A stretch of 64,000 bases of DNA from Oligoflexus sp. (GTDB lineage: Bacteria > Bdellovibrionota_B > Oligoflexia > Oligoflexales > Oligoflexaceae): NCBI GenBank assembly GCA_014378195.1, contig JACMOC010000014.1, positions 62,001 through 126,000 on the forward strand, read 5' to 3'. Below the pieces are notes generated by a model. It was not told where the DNA came from. It did no database searches and was given only the letters and a program-made list of their open reading frames with translations. A program made the position numbers and the translations under genes. Every line of letters starts with the position of its first letter. Within the stretch, counting starts at the first letter, position 1. Positions 1 to 7,900 of the stretch are shown here, piece by piece.

Positions 1-279
1 CTTCCGAATTGGCTTTTGCCGATCGGCATTCACTTTATCAAAGCTCTCGTCGGTTTCCTTCATACGTTTATCCAGTTCCGTATGATCGGGTTGGGAAACA
101 GAAACTTTGCGGCCTCGAGAAGCATCTTCGATTTCATCTTCGAGTTGTCCCATGACTTTGACCTCATGCAGAGTAGAATAAACGTTCCGCTCGTGATCAT
201 GACCACCGACTCTCTCACGGCGCAAGGCCTTGTTTGAGGCGGTATCGGCTAATACTATGTATTGATTCTGATTTATCAT
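1..279 (-). CDS. Hypothetical protein, N-terminal part (runs off left edge)
   Basis: An open frame of 93 codons begins with ATG at 279 and is still open at base 1. The start sits directly after the TAA (282-280) of the upstream gene, so the two are probably one transcript with coupled translation; no clear Shine-Dalgarno is visible. The protein begins MINQNQYIVLADTA and becomes strongly charged and probably helical (GQLEDEIEDASRG, LDKRMKETDESFDK). There is no signal peptide. The opening IVLAD plus basic stretch loosely recalls Host_attach-type proteins, but this is too weak to assign. The product is unknown and the C-terminus lies outside the window. Confidence 0.5.
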   Translation of the reverse strand, partial: MINQNQYIVLADTASNKALRRERVGGHDHERNVYSTLHEVKVMGQLEDEIEDASRGRKVSVSQPDHTELDKRMKETDESFDKVNADRQKPIRK

Positions 280-1650
280 TTAAGGCTGTGGAGCCGAAGG
301 TGAGAACGCAGGTTGCAGGCTGTCTGAGATTGATCCAATCGCAACAAGTGAGTAGGTATAGTTGATCGTTGTCGTTCCTAATGGACAGCTCGATGCCTTA
401 GCCAAGTTTGGGCTGGGCACGCAGGCAACATGAGCTACAGTTCCGGCGACTTCGCCCGGTATGGTAACACGCGTGAGACCGCTTATGATGGAATTGCCCA
501 TCACGTCTTTCAGGTCGACCGACCCATCCGCCTCGAGTTTCACGCTATCGACGCTTAAATAATCGGACGGCGCGAGCGTCTGGTTATAGGGAACAACAGT
601 GATCGTTACAGCACGTATTGCCTTATTCTCATCTTCTTTTACATAAAAGAGATTCAAACGGACATCGTGCGATCCATCCTCTGCGCGTAAAAGATAGACT
701 TCGCGCATGATAGTTTCGTTTTCACGGGCGATAATCGGCGCAATTTGCAAAAAGGGCGCTTGGATCTGGTATCCTTCACCGGCATCAACCATACCCGATA
801 ATGAGGCATCGGCTGTGGCGTGATCAACAAACGGCAAACCTTTAATCAAGCCATCCGGATCAAAAGCCAGCACGACCTTAAAATTCGTTTTTGATTCAAT
901 ATCGCTTGTGCTCAATTCAAAAGGTTTTTGCAGGCGGAAATACCCGCCACCATCAGGCAGGAAAAACACACTCTCCGCGGCCGGTCCTGAGGTCATATCT
1001 TTTACTCGATACTGATAATTGACAGAAAGGCCATCAGCGCCGTTTGACCGATAGGACCCAGCAGCTTTTGTGTAGAGCTTCGTTCCATCCGTAAGTGTCA
1101 CATCCGCTTTCACTTTAAAAGGACGATACCAGTAAACCAGAACAGCATCATACGTCTGGACGTTTTTATCCGTAGCGATCGTAGTACGCGTAAGAGCAGC
1201 GAGAGATTTTTTATCGAGGACATTCGTAAAATGAATTGTGTCGGAGGCAGCCTGCTGTGGCCCGTAGGTATTGTAATCGGTCGTGGCACCGTCTTGATCT
1301 GTATAGAGATTCCATTCACCCGCGCCCGAACACGAGGCGGATGGTCCCACGGCCTTGAGGTGACTGCACAGGGCGATGCTGCTCACACGAAAGCTGTAGG
1401 ACTGGATATCCTCACCTACCGCTAAACCCGTGGCTGTGGTGGCAGTGAGGCCCTTTGGTGGTTTGATCACGTCATCTAAAGCAAGGGACGCCTTCGCAAG
1501 TGGAGTGATGGCGAGCCGGCTGGATTGAAATTGAGTCGTCACTGTTCCACCAGTTGAGGCGGTGGTTTTTTTACAAGCTGCGATAGCGAACGTTAAAATG
1601 ACAGAAACAGATAACGCTCCCAATTCAAGTCTCGAACCGCGACTTATCAT
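280..1650 (-). CDS. Putative lipoprotein of unknown function
   Basis: 456 residues. ATG at 1650 is preceded by a strong GGGGAGGAG at about 7 nt. The N-terminus has a hydrophobic segment ending in a lipobox (FAIAAC, Cys26) followed by KKTT, so it should be exported, lipid-modified and held at a membrane. The mature part is long, mixed alpha/beta in composition, and contains two Cys-flanked segments (LCSHLKAVGPSASC near residue 95 and CVPSPNLAKASSC near residue 410) that could form disulfides. I recognise no family. It is transcribed away from the S1 protease lipoprotein at 1884, with a 233-bp divergent promoter region between them, and is followed without a gap by the partial gene at 279. Confidence 0.8.
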   Translation of the reverse strand: MISRGSRLELGALSVSVILTFAIAACKKTTASTGGTVTTQFQSSRLAITPLAKASLALDDVIKPPKGLTATTATGLAVGEDIQSYSFRVSSIALCSHLKAVGPSASCSGAGEWNLYTDQDGATTDYNTYGPQQAASDTIHFTNVLDKKSLAALTRTTIATDKNVQTYDAVLVYWYRPFKVKADVTLTDGTKLYTKAAGSYRSNGADGLSVNYQYRVKDMTSGPAAESVFFLPDGGGYFRLQKPFELSTSDIESKTNFKVVLAFDPDGLIKGLPFVDHATADASLSGMVDAGEGYQIQAPFLQIAPIIARENETIMREVYLLRAEDGSHDVRLNLFYVKEDENKAIRAVTITVVPYNQTLAPSDYLSVDSVKLEADGSVDLKDVMGNSIISGLTRVTIPGEVAGTVAHVACVPSPNLAKASSCPLGTTTINYTYSLVAIGSISDSLQPAFSPSAPQP

Positions 1651-1883
1651 GGTGATGCTCCTCCCCGGCGGTCCGGAATCTTCACTAGATCATAATAATC
1701 TCCTTTTGGCGTGCATCTGTTGCCCATACCGATTATCAGTTACATAAAATGTCATTTTAGGCGTTTTAAACGCATAATCTTTTTTCATGAAACCCTTGAT
1801 AGGCTTGGCTTTTACAGTTTTTTTGAACTATAAAGGTTCGGTAGCCACCGGCGTTTATGCACATATATTGAGGGGATAGTTTT

Positions 1884-2657
1884 ATGAAACATATTTACGC
1901 TCTTGCCTGCGGCGCTTTGCTATTTTCTGCCTGTGGAAAGACGGATTCGCATGCGACTCTCTCTATATATGGTGGCCGTCCCGTTCTTAATGAACAGAGG
2001 CTGAACGCAGTAGCCCTAACCGATAATAATGGTTTTTTCTGCACAGGAACAGCCGTCACGCCTACTCTCGTCATCACCGCTGCACACTGCACGGACGGTG
2101 AGTCGCCCGATAATGTTCGTATCTACGTTGGGAACGGAATTACGGGCGGCAATATGCAAGGTCAGTACGCAGTCACCAAATTCGTAGCCAACCCACTCTA
2201 CAATCAAGCTGATCCGGAATCAGACCACGACTCAGCTTACCTCGTCCTCAAAACACCTCTTGATTTGCCAGCCTCGGCTTATACGCCGATCCTAACTGAT
2301 CCAGTCGAGATGAAAGAACTTTTGCGCGACGGTCAGGACACCTATCTTGTAGGCTTCGGCATTGATAAAAAGCAAAATGCGGGCATCAAAAATGAAGTCA
2401 AAGCGAAAGTCCGCAAAGTCCTTGGCAGCGAAGTGAGCCTCGGTGGAGCAGGTCGTGACGGTTGTCAGGGCGATAGTGGTGGCCCCGCATACGGGCAACT
2501 CACAAGCGGTGAGTGGCGAGTTTACGGTATTACTTCGCGCGGGGGTGACTGTGGGAACGGCGGTATTTGGGGACTCATGAGCGACAATATCTGTTGGGTC
2601 GCTAAGGATTCCGGCGTTACCGATTTATCGTTACCGGCCGGCACTTGCCCTCAGTAA
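1884..2657 (+). CDS. Trypsin-like (S1) serine protease, lipoprotein
   Basis: 257 residues. The N-terminus ends in a lipobox (LLFSAC, Cys17), predicting a lipid-anchored envelope protease. The chymotrypsin-fold triad is visible: His68 in TAAHC, Asp116 in DHDSAYL, and Ser198 in GDSGGP, with the oxyanion-type GRDGCQGDSGGPAY context. The region after Cys17 contains IYGGRPV, which resembles the IVGG-type new N-terminus made when S1 zymogens are cleaved, so activation by processing is plausible (inference). Length is typical for a single-domain S1 protease with no PDZ domain. AGGGGATAG lies just before the ATG. Substrate unknown. It converges on the BON gene across a shared hairpin. Confidence 0.92.
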   Translation: MKHIYALACGALLFSACGKTDSHATLSIYGGRPVLNEQRLNAVALTDNNGFFCTGTAVTPTLVITAAHCTDGESPDNVRIYVGNGITGGNMQGQYAVTKFVANPLYNQADPESDHDSAYLVLKTPLDLPASAYTPILTDPVEMKELLRDGQDTYLVGFGIDKKQNAGIKNEVKAKVRKVLGSEVSLGGAGRDGCQGDSGGPAYGQLTSGEWRVYGITSRGGDCGNGGIWGLMSDNICWVAKDSGVTDLSLPAGTCPQ

Positions 2658-2691
2658 TGCGCCTTTCGTGAGTATCTTAATTTCCCATAAA

Positions 2692-2719
2692 AAAGCCTTC
2701 CCGCGTGTGGGAAGGCTTT
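2692..2719 (-). terminator. Rho-independent terminator of the BON gene
   Basis: A perfect 11-bp stem (AAAGCCTTCCC with GGGAAGGCTTT, loop GCGTGT). Read on the minus strand the stem is followed by TTTTTTAT, so it ends transcription of the BON gene. On the plus strand it lies 35 bp past the protease stop but lacks a clear U tract there. Confidence 0.85.
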
Positions 2720-2754
2720 GTCACTTTGGAAATTACTGTAACCCTTGACTGGAC

Positions 2755-3207
2755 TTATTTTACTTCGATTTCGCTAACAACTTTGTCTTTGCCAGCAACC
2801 GAAGCCGCAGTATCCTCAATTTTTGCTTTCTCATCATTCGTTCCAACTGGACCTTTCAAAACAACGCGGCCTTTGACCGTGACGATTTTCACGTTGTGAG
2901 CGTTGGTCGAAAGACTTTTGTCTTTAACGATGCTCTGACGAATCTGACGAGTAATTTCAACATCGCTTTTATCGTTGCTGGCTTGGTCGGCAGTCACTGC
3001 GTTTTTGCCGTTATGAACGGAGTTACGGCTACTATTATCAGCGCTGGGGTCAGGTGTAACATTTCTGTCGCCAGTTTCCGCTGGTGTCGATTTGGAATTC
3101 ACCGGAATTTTCATAGCCGCAGGAACTTTGTCACCGGCATGAGCGGATGGTATGAGGGCAAGGCTCAATAAGCCGGATGTGATGAGTTGTGACATTACGT
3201 TACGCAT
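2755..3207 (-). CDS. BON-domain periplasmic protein (OsmY-like)
   Basis: 150 residues if started at ATG 3207, chosen because AGGAG lies 6 nt upstream; a GTG at 3240 would add 11 residues before the signal peptide. There is a Sec signal (MSQLITSGLLSLALIPSAHA), then a low-complexity Ser/Asn/Asp linker, then one BON domain at the C-terminus: EITRQIRQSIVKDKSLS, VKIVTVKGRVVLKGPV and a final VVSEIEVK strand. BON domains bind phospholipid or envelope surfaces and OsmY-type members are stress proteins; most OsmY proteins have two copies, this one only one. Monocistronic with its own terminator. Confidence 0.88.
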   Translation of the reverse strand: MRNVMSQLITSGLLSLALIPSAHAGDKVPAAMKIPVNSKSTPAETGDRNVTPDPSADNSSRNSVHNGKNAVTADQASNDKSDVEITRQIRQSIVKDKSLSTNAHNVKIVTVKGRVVLKGPVGTNDEKAKIEDTAASVAGKDKVVSEIEVK

Positions 3208-3403
3208 GATGACTCCTGTTCGTGTTTGAATCGCCTTCACTCTGAGAAGAGACTCTGGTCTCAGTCCTTATGCACAATGTATGCCTAAGAATTGACTCAA
3301 TTTGAAAATCAGCTCAGACCCGTGTTTCACGAATGAAGGAACCAACGAAATCACAAAAAGGATACATACTGAATGAAAACGGAACTCCCCAAATATGGCG
3401 CGA

Positions 3404-3831
3404 TCACTGCAAAGTGAGGTCCCATTTTAGTCTTTTTAATGTCACACCATTCACCTGGATTTCAAGCGCATGCGCACCCTCGTAAAACACGCGTGTCGTG
3501 ATTTTTTTTAAGGAATGGTTTTTGCTCACTAAATGACTCCCCTCGCCCGCCAACTCAAAGGTGTCTAAGCTTAAACACCTACGCGGACGTTTTGTCGTTT
3601 GCTTTCGCAAAATGCAGAATAGAGAGCTTTAAGTTGGTCACGAATCATACGGACCCGAACCTTCATCTCGTGATCTTCAAGAGGTCTGGCGATACTGAGG
3701 AATGTTTTGGCATCAAATGCGGGATACACGCGCACGATGGCTTTGGCGATTCGTTTGAGGAGGTCCTTTCCGAAAAAATGTTTTAAAGCCGTACTATCCT
3801 CTTTGGCTTTTTTCATTCGCTGCTCAGCCAT
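3404..3831 (-). pseudogene. AlkC/DNA-alkylation-repair-type gene with large internal deletion
   Basis: Two pieces of one family lie in different frames. The 5' piece starts at ATG 3831 (AAGAGGAG upstream) and reads MAEQRMKKAKED, then HFFGKDLLKRIAKAI, YPAFDAKTFL and LEDHEMKVRVRMIRDQL, which is the N-terminus of HEAT-like AlkC-type alkylation repair proteins. It stops at TAA 3571. The 3' piece, ending at TGA 3404, reads KNHSLKKITTR, YEGAHALEIQVNGV, the typical C-terminal end of the same family. The middle, roughly 250 residues in normal members, is missing, and the junction near 3590-3605 is out of frame. The deletion is seen directly; the family assignment is by motif recall. Confidence 0.72.
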
Positions 3832-3905
3832 GACCACTCCTCTTATGCATTCGGCGACATCGTATCCTAGTCGGGCTGCGGTGCGTATGCGATCAAAAAA
3901 CAAAA

Positions 3906-3931
3906 AAGGCTTCCCCCGTAAGGAAAGCCTT
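3906..3931 (-). terminator. Rho-independent terminator of the deiminase gene
   Basis: Stem AAGGCTT/AAGCCTT extended by CC/GG with a one-base bulge. Read on the minus strand it is followed by TTTTTTGTTTTTTG. It lies 18 bp after the stop of the deiminase gene. Confidence 0.8.
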
Positions 3932-3948
3932 GAACCTATTCCAAGAAT

Positions 3949-5169
3949 TTAGCGTGGAACCTGCATGGTTGTGCAGTGAACTGCACCGCCCACATAAATC
4001 AGATCGTCGGACACGACCCATGTGAACTTATAACCAGCCTTTTCGTAGACACTGCGGACTTCTTCCTCATATTTAGGAAGGAGTGATTGGTCGAAGTACA
4101 GGCCATTGTCAGCCGCGACATCGGGCGTATTAGGCGCTACATAACGAGGCACGATGATATTGCCGTTTACGGCGAGCGAGTTGGTGTAAGAACGGTAGAC
4201 TTCCTGGCCGTTTTGAAAGATCGCACCGGGAACAGGGATCCGAATCACTGTGTATCCGAGAGCCTTTATATCCGCAGCGCGTGCATCAAAGTATTTTTTG
4301 ATGACCTTGGCGCGGGCTAGAGCCTGCGCGTTGGTGTAAAGACTGAGGTCTTCGTCACGGAGTTCATTCACGATCACCGTTTTGTTATCCAGAAACTTCG
4401 CCCACATATCGATGTGGCCTGTGCCCTCGTAGGGCATACGAGGAAGGATATTGACCGTTTTACAGCCAGCAGCACCTTCATAATAAGATTTCACACCTTC
4501 GGCATCCATCACGATATCATCGGCCCGCTCCTTGGTGCCGTTGCCGTCGGTCACGCGCGATGTCATTAGACAGTTGCCATCGGTTGTGGTCATGAAGTTC
4601 CCGCCTTCGTTATAGATGGGAACACTCACGCGAGGGAAATTCAACACGTGTTCCATCGATTGGCCGGTATAATCATCAGCGTCACGTCCAGGAAAATAGT
4701 TGAAATCGAGAAGGCGCAAATCGCCGCTTGCCGTCAGCGCACCTTGGGGAGCCCAGTCACGCGACCAGACTGTAAGAGACCCGGTTAATTGCTGACGAAT
4801 GAGTTCGACCTTACTCAGGTTTGATCCGAGTGCCTGACGAAGTCCCGCGAAGGAAGGGCTCGTCTCAACAGTTCCCCGGAAATTGGATGGCACGAGGATC
4901 CATAGTTTATCGATGCCGGAATCGGCTATCGCCGCGGCCATTTGAGTCTTGTTGAAGCTCGTGATTAGGGGCGCGGAAAGGATAACGCCTCGACTTGGCT
5001 CCCATTCCGCGGTTGCGCGCTGACCACCAGTGGCTTTGTTCAGGGCCGCTGCCGAGCTGCTTTCAAAGTGGCCATCGAGATTGCTAAGACCGTTTTTATT
5101 ATTCGAACCGCAGGCCGAGAGAAGACTAAGAACAGTTGCAAGGGCCAGGGCGAAACTCTTGTTAAACAT
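3949..5169 (-). CDS. Agmatine/peptidyl-arginine deiminase-family lipoprotein
   Basis: 406 residues from ATG 5169 (CAGAGG upstream), preferred over a GTG at 5196. A lipobox (LLSAC) follows the signal segment. The rest is the PAD_porph/agmatine deiminase guanidino-group fold: EWEPSRGVILSAP near the start, WSRDWAP, YNEGGNFMTT, the substrate-binding YEGTGHIDMWAKF, and the nucleophile Cys399 in VGGAVHCTTMQ. Known members hydrolyse agmatine to N-carbamoylputrescine plus ammonia or deiminate arginine residues. An exported, lipid-anchored member is unusual for agmatine deiminase, which is normally cytoplasmic, and suggests an extracellular peptide or agmatine substrate (inference). Confidence 0.88.
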   Translation of the reverse strand: MFNKSFALALATVLSLLSACGSNNKNGLSNLDGHFESSSAAALNKATGGQRATAEWEPSRGVILSAPLITSFNKTQMAAAIADSGIDKLWILVPSNFRGTVETSPSFAGLRQALGSNLSKVELIRQQLTGSLTVWSRDWAPQGALTASGDLRLLDFNYFPGRDADDYTGQSMEHVLNFPRVSVPIYNEGGNFMTTTDGNCLMTSRVTDGNGTKERADDIVMDAEGVKSYYEGAAGCKTVNILPRMPYEGTGHIDMWAKFLDNKTVIVNELRDEDLSLYTNAQALARAKVIKKYFDARAADIKALGYTVIRIPVPGAIFQNGQEVYRSYTNSLAVNGNIIVPRYVAPNTPDVAADNGLYFDQSLLPKYEEEVRSVYEKAGYKFTWVVSDDLIYVGGAVHCTTMQVPR

Positions 5170-5634
5170 GGGCAACCTCTGAATTGGCAATTTCACACAC
5201 GACTGTTGGCGCTTCTACCAAACACTCCCCTATCGCACAACTCAGAACTTGGCTACCCGGCCATTCTACACGCTAAATTTAATAAATATTGATTGATATC
5301 AATATGTTGACATTATATCCACCTCCACTAACTGAGCGACGAACCGTACAGGATTCGTATGACTTTGAGAGCGCGTTAACACCGAGTTAATGGATTATCA
5401 GCAAATCTTACGGCCGAAAATAATTCCCGCTCCCATCCTAAGCTCCTCTGCTCACAGCCTTATAGGCACATACCAGCGAATTTTTTAAACATCTCCTTCA
5501 TTCTCGCACCGCACTGGAAAGATTCCCTTCCTTACACGGATTCCAGCTTTTGCCATCTCTTATGTTTGCGGTTCGCGCTCTTTTTGTAGGCAAAATCAGC
5601 CGAGGAACCAGCAGCTTCAAGAAAGGGAATCCAT
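5170..5634. other. Intergenic region between divergent genes, with a 12-bp palindrome
   Basis: No gene seen in 465 bp. It must hold the promoters of the deiminase gene (minus) and the collagen-like gene (plus). A perfect palindrome ATTGATATCAAT lies at 5292-5303, immediately before TTGACA (5307-5312). No good -10 follows at 17 bp, so operator function is a guess. Confidence 0.4.
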
Positions 5635-7749
5635 ATGAAACTATTTATTCGCAGTTTTTTAGCGGGAAGCGTGCTTCTTACGTTTCTCGGCGGGGCTGCT
5701 TTCGCGGAAGGTCTTCGCTATAATATCAATCTGCATTCGAAAAAAGCCGATCAAGGTAAAGAGTGGCTGATGGAGCGAGCGATCGTTGTGGATGGCAAAC
5801 AAGTTTTTTTGAATCCACAGCTCGATTTTAGCAACATGTCGTGCCAGGGCTTGGGAGCCAGCGATGGATGGCGCTGTACAGGGAGTATAGCGGCAACAGG
5901 CGAATATTCACCGGCCGCGAAGCTGAGTTTTGATTGGAACGGGAGTGGTACGCACGATACTACCGAACCCGTTTTTTCATCGCAGGTCACAACCCGTGCG
6001 AATCTTTTGCAGGCCTCCGGACTCGGGACCGTTGTCCTCGCGCAGCCCAGTTGTGCGTGTAACACCAGTTCATGCAGGGAAACTGTTTCGGTAACGATAC
6101 GCGGAGGTGTCGGCGGCAGCGTTATCTGGGGACCGGAGACGCACGACGTAATCTTAAACGAATCGTGCCAGGCGATCTTGCTTTTGGGCAAAAAAATCCC
6201 CCTCGACACAACCATACAGCAAATGGATCCCGCTACACTTTCATTGGGCTTCACGCTGCAAGGTAAAGAACAAATTCTCGATTATTTACCCCTGAGCGGT
6301 AAAGCCGAGGCAGGCGCACAAGGCCCAGCTGGTGCTACAGGTGCCCAAGGCCCCACCGGCTCTTCGGGAGCCCAGGGTTCTCGCGGGGAAGTTGGTCCCG
6401 TTGGCCCCGGCGGTCCTGTCGGACCTAAGGGCGATGCAGGGGCGCAAGGGGCACGCGGTGATATCGGTCCTATTGGTCCAGGTGGTCCCGTTGGTCCTCA
6501 GGGTTTGCGCGGCGCGGAGGGTCCCGCGGGCCCCGCAGGGTCGCAAGGTCCTCGTGGTCTCCAAGGTGATGCCGGAGAGCGTGGCGAAAAGGGAATAGCA
6601 GGTGCCGTTGGTCCACAAGGCCCAACGGGAGCCATGGGTCCCCAGGGTCCAAATGGTACGACAGGCGCAGTGGGCGCAATGGGGGCACGCGGCCCTAAAG
6701 GGGATACCGGCGACGTTGGTGCGCGCGGTGACATTGGTCCCGTTGGAGCAACAGGCGCAACAGGTGCCAAAGGCGAAACAGGATCAGTGGGTCCTCAAGG
6801 ACTTCGCGGTGATAAAGGCGATACAGGCGACCGCGGTTTACCCGGTGTGCAAGGACTTAAAGGTGACATGGGAGCCATGGGTCCTGCCGGTCTTCCCGGA
6901 CTTAAAGGAGATAAAGGCGACACCGGTTTTACAGGTGCAACAGGATCCACCGGAGCTAAAGGCGATAAAGGTGATCTTGGTCCTGCCGGTCTGCCGGGAT
7001 TGAAGGGTGACACGGGCGCGACAGGAGCTGTCGGTGCTCAAGGGCCGCAGGGCGCAACGGGCGCTAAAGGGGATAAGGGCGACAAAGGCGAAATCGGTCC
7101 CATCGGGCTTTCTGGTCCTGCTGGTATCAAAGGCGATAAAGGCGATGTCGGTGTAATGGGTCCAGTCGGTGCGACCGGTGCAAAAGGCGATAAAGGGGAT
7201 ACAGGTATTGCAGGTCCAAGTGGTCCAAAGGGCGACGCTGGTGTAGCCGGAGTTAAAGGCGACAAAGGTGATACAGGCGCTGTCGGCCCAAGTGGTCCAA
7301 AAGGCGACACAGGTCCAGTTGGTCCTTCAGGCCCAACTGGTCCGAAAGGTGATGCGGGTGCCGACGGTGCAAAAGGCGCGCGTGGCGAAACAGGTGCTGA
7401 TGGAGCAATAGGTCCAAAAGGTCCTGCAGGTCCGCAAGGCGCGACAGGTCCGCAAGGCGCCAAAGGCGAAACAGGCGCAGCAGGTGCAAGCGTAACCGGC
7501 CCTATGGGTCCGGTGGGTCCAGCAGGCATTGATGGTGTTAGAGGTCCCAAAGGCGAGTCAGGCGCAGCAGGTGCTATGGGCGCAATGGGACCACAAGGTA
7601 TCGCAGGCCCTGAAGGTCCACGCGGTCCGCGCGGTGAATCAGGTCAGACACCGGATTTAAGCAGCATTCTCAGCCGTCTTGATGCCCTCGAAAAAGCAGC
7701 CGGTACGAAACCCGCGATTCTGCAAAGATCGATACTCCTCATCAAGTAA
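5635..7749 (+). CDS. Secreted collagen-like (Gly-X-Y) repeat protein
   Basis: 704 residues; AAAGGG lies before the ATG. A Sec signal peptide ends at about GGAAFA. Residues 24-226 form a Cys-containing non-collagenous head (CACNTSSC near residue 140). Residues 227-672 are about 148 Gly-X-Y triplets rich in GPX, GAX, GDKG and GAKG, with a single interruption GASVT at 617-621. The tail (residues 673-704) contains a short heptad-like helix, ILSRLDALEKA, that could nucleate a trimer. The KGDK/GAKGET-type charged triplets and few GPP triplets match bacterial collagens, which form triple helices without hydroxyproline. Probable surface fibre or adhesin stalk. It is followed by its own terminator. 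The Gly-X-Y DNA is prone to slippage, so repeat number may vary between isolates. Confidence 0.93.
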   Translation: MKLFIRSFLAGSVLLTFLGGAAFAEGLRYNINLHSKKADQGKEWLMERAIVVDGKQVFLNPQLDFSNMSCQGLGASDGWRCTGSIAATGEYSPAAKLSFDWNGSGTHDTTEPVFSSQVTTRANLLQASGLGTVVLAQPSCACNTSSCRETVSVTIRGGVGGSVIWGPETHDVILNESCQAILLLGKKIPLDTTIQQMDPATLSLGFTLQGKEQILDYLPLSGKAEAGAQGPAGATGAQGPTGSSGAQGSRGEVGPVGPGGPVGPKGDAGAQGARGDIGPIGPGGPVGPQGLRGAEGPAGPAGSQGPRGLQGDAGERGEKGIAGAVGPQGPTGAMGPQGPNGTTGAVGAMGARGPKGDTGDVGARGDIGPVGATGATGAKGETGSVGPQGLRGDKGDTGDRGLPGVQGLKGDMGAMGPAGLPGLKGDKGDTGFTGATGSTGAKGDKGDLGPAGLPGLKGDTGATGAVGAQGPQGATGAKGDKGDKGEIGPIGLSGPAGIKGDKGDVGVMGPVGATGAKGDKGDTGIAGPSGPKGDAGVAGVKGDKGDTGAVGPSGPKGDTGPVGPSGPTGPKGDAGADGAKGARGETGADGAIGPKGPAGPQGATGPQGAKGETGAAGASVTGPMGPVGPAGIDGVRGPKGESGAAGAMGAMGPQGIAGPEGPRGPRGESGQTPDLSSILSRLDALEKAAGTKPAILQRSILLIK
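6313..7647 (+). repeat. Gly-X-Y triplet repeat tract of the collagen-like gene
   Basis: About 148 imperfect 9-bp units (GGN NNN NNN). Sub-blocks such as GGTCCxxx and AAAGGCGAyAAA recur many times, for example around 6960-7000, 7190-7210 and 7250-7310. The tract produces long open frames in the other registers that have no independent coding signal. Confidence 0.9.
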
Positions 7750-7763
7750 GTTTTCTGAAAATG

Positions 7764-7795
7764 AGACCTCTTCCCTTCAGGGAGGAGGTTTTTTT
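7764..7795 (+). terminator. Rho-independent terminator of the collagen-like gene
   Basis: Stem GACCTCTTCCC / GGGAGGAGGTT (two non-Watson-Crick positions), loop TTCA, followed by TTTTTTTC. It starts 15 bp after the stop. Confidence 0.8.
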
Positions 7796-7900
7796 CGTTT
7801 CAACTTCGTGCGCATGTTATAAATAAGTATTCGCCGGCCCCTCGGGGGCCTCAATTTTTTATGTTGTTTTTGCTTTTGTGACCTGCGAGAGGAACTGCCC

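Noticed and set aside
16..237. Plus-strand open frame of 73 codons
   Set aside because: It lies opposite the partial minus-strand gene that runs to the edge and has no ribosome site.
6286..7550. Several long frames in other registers and on the minus strand, rich in Pro or Gly
   Set aside because: They mirror the Gly-X-Y codons of the collagen gene and carry no signal of their own.
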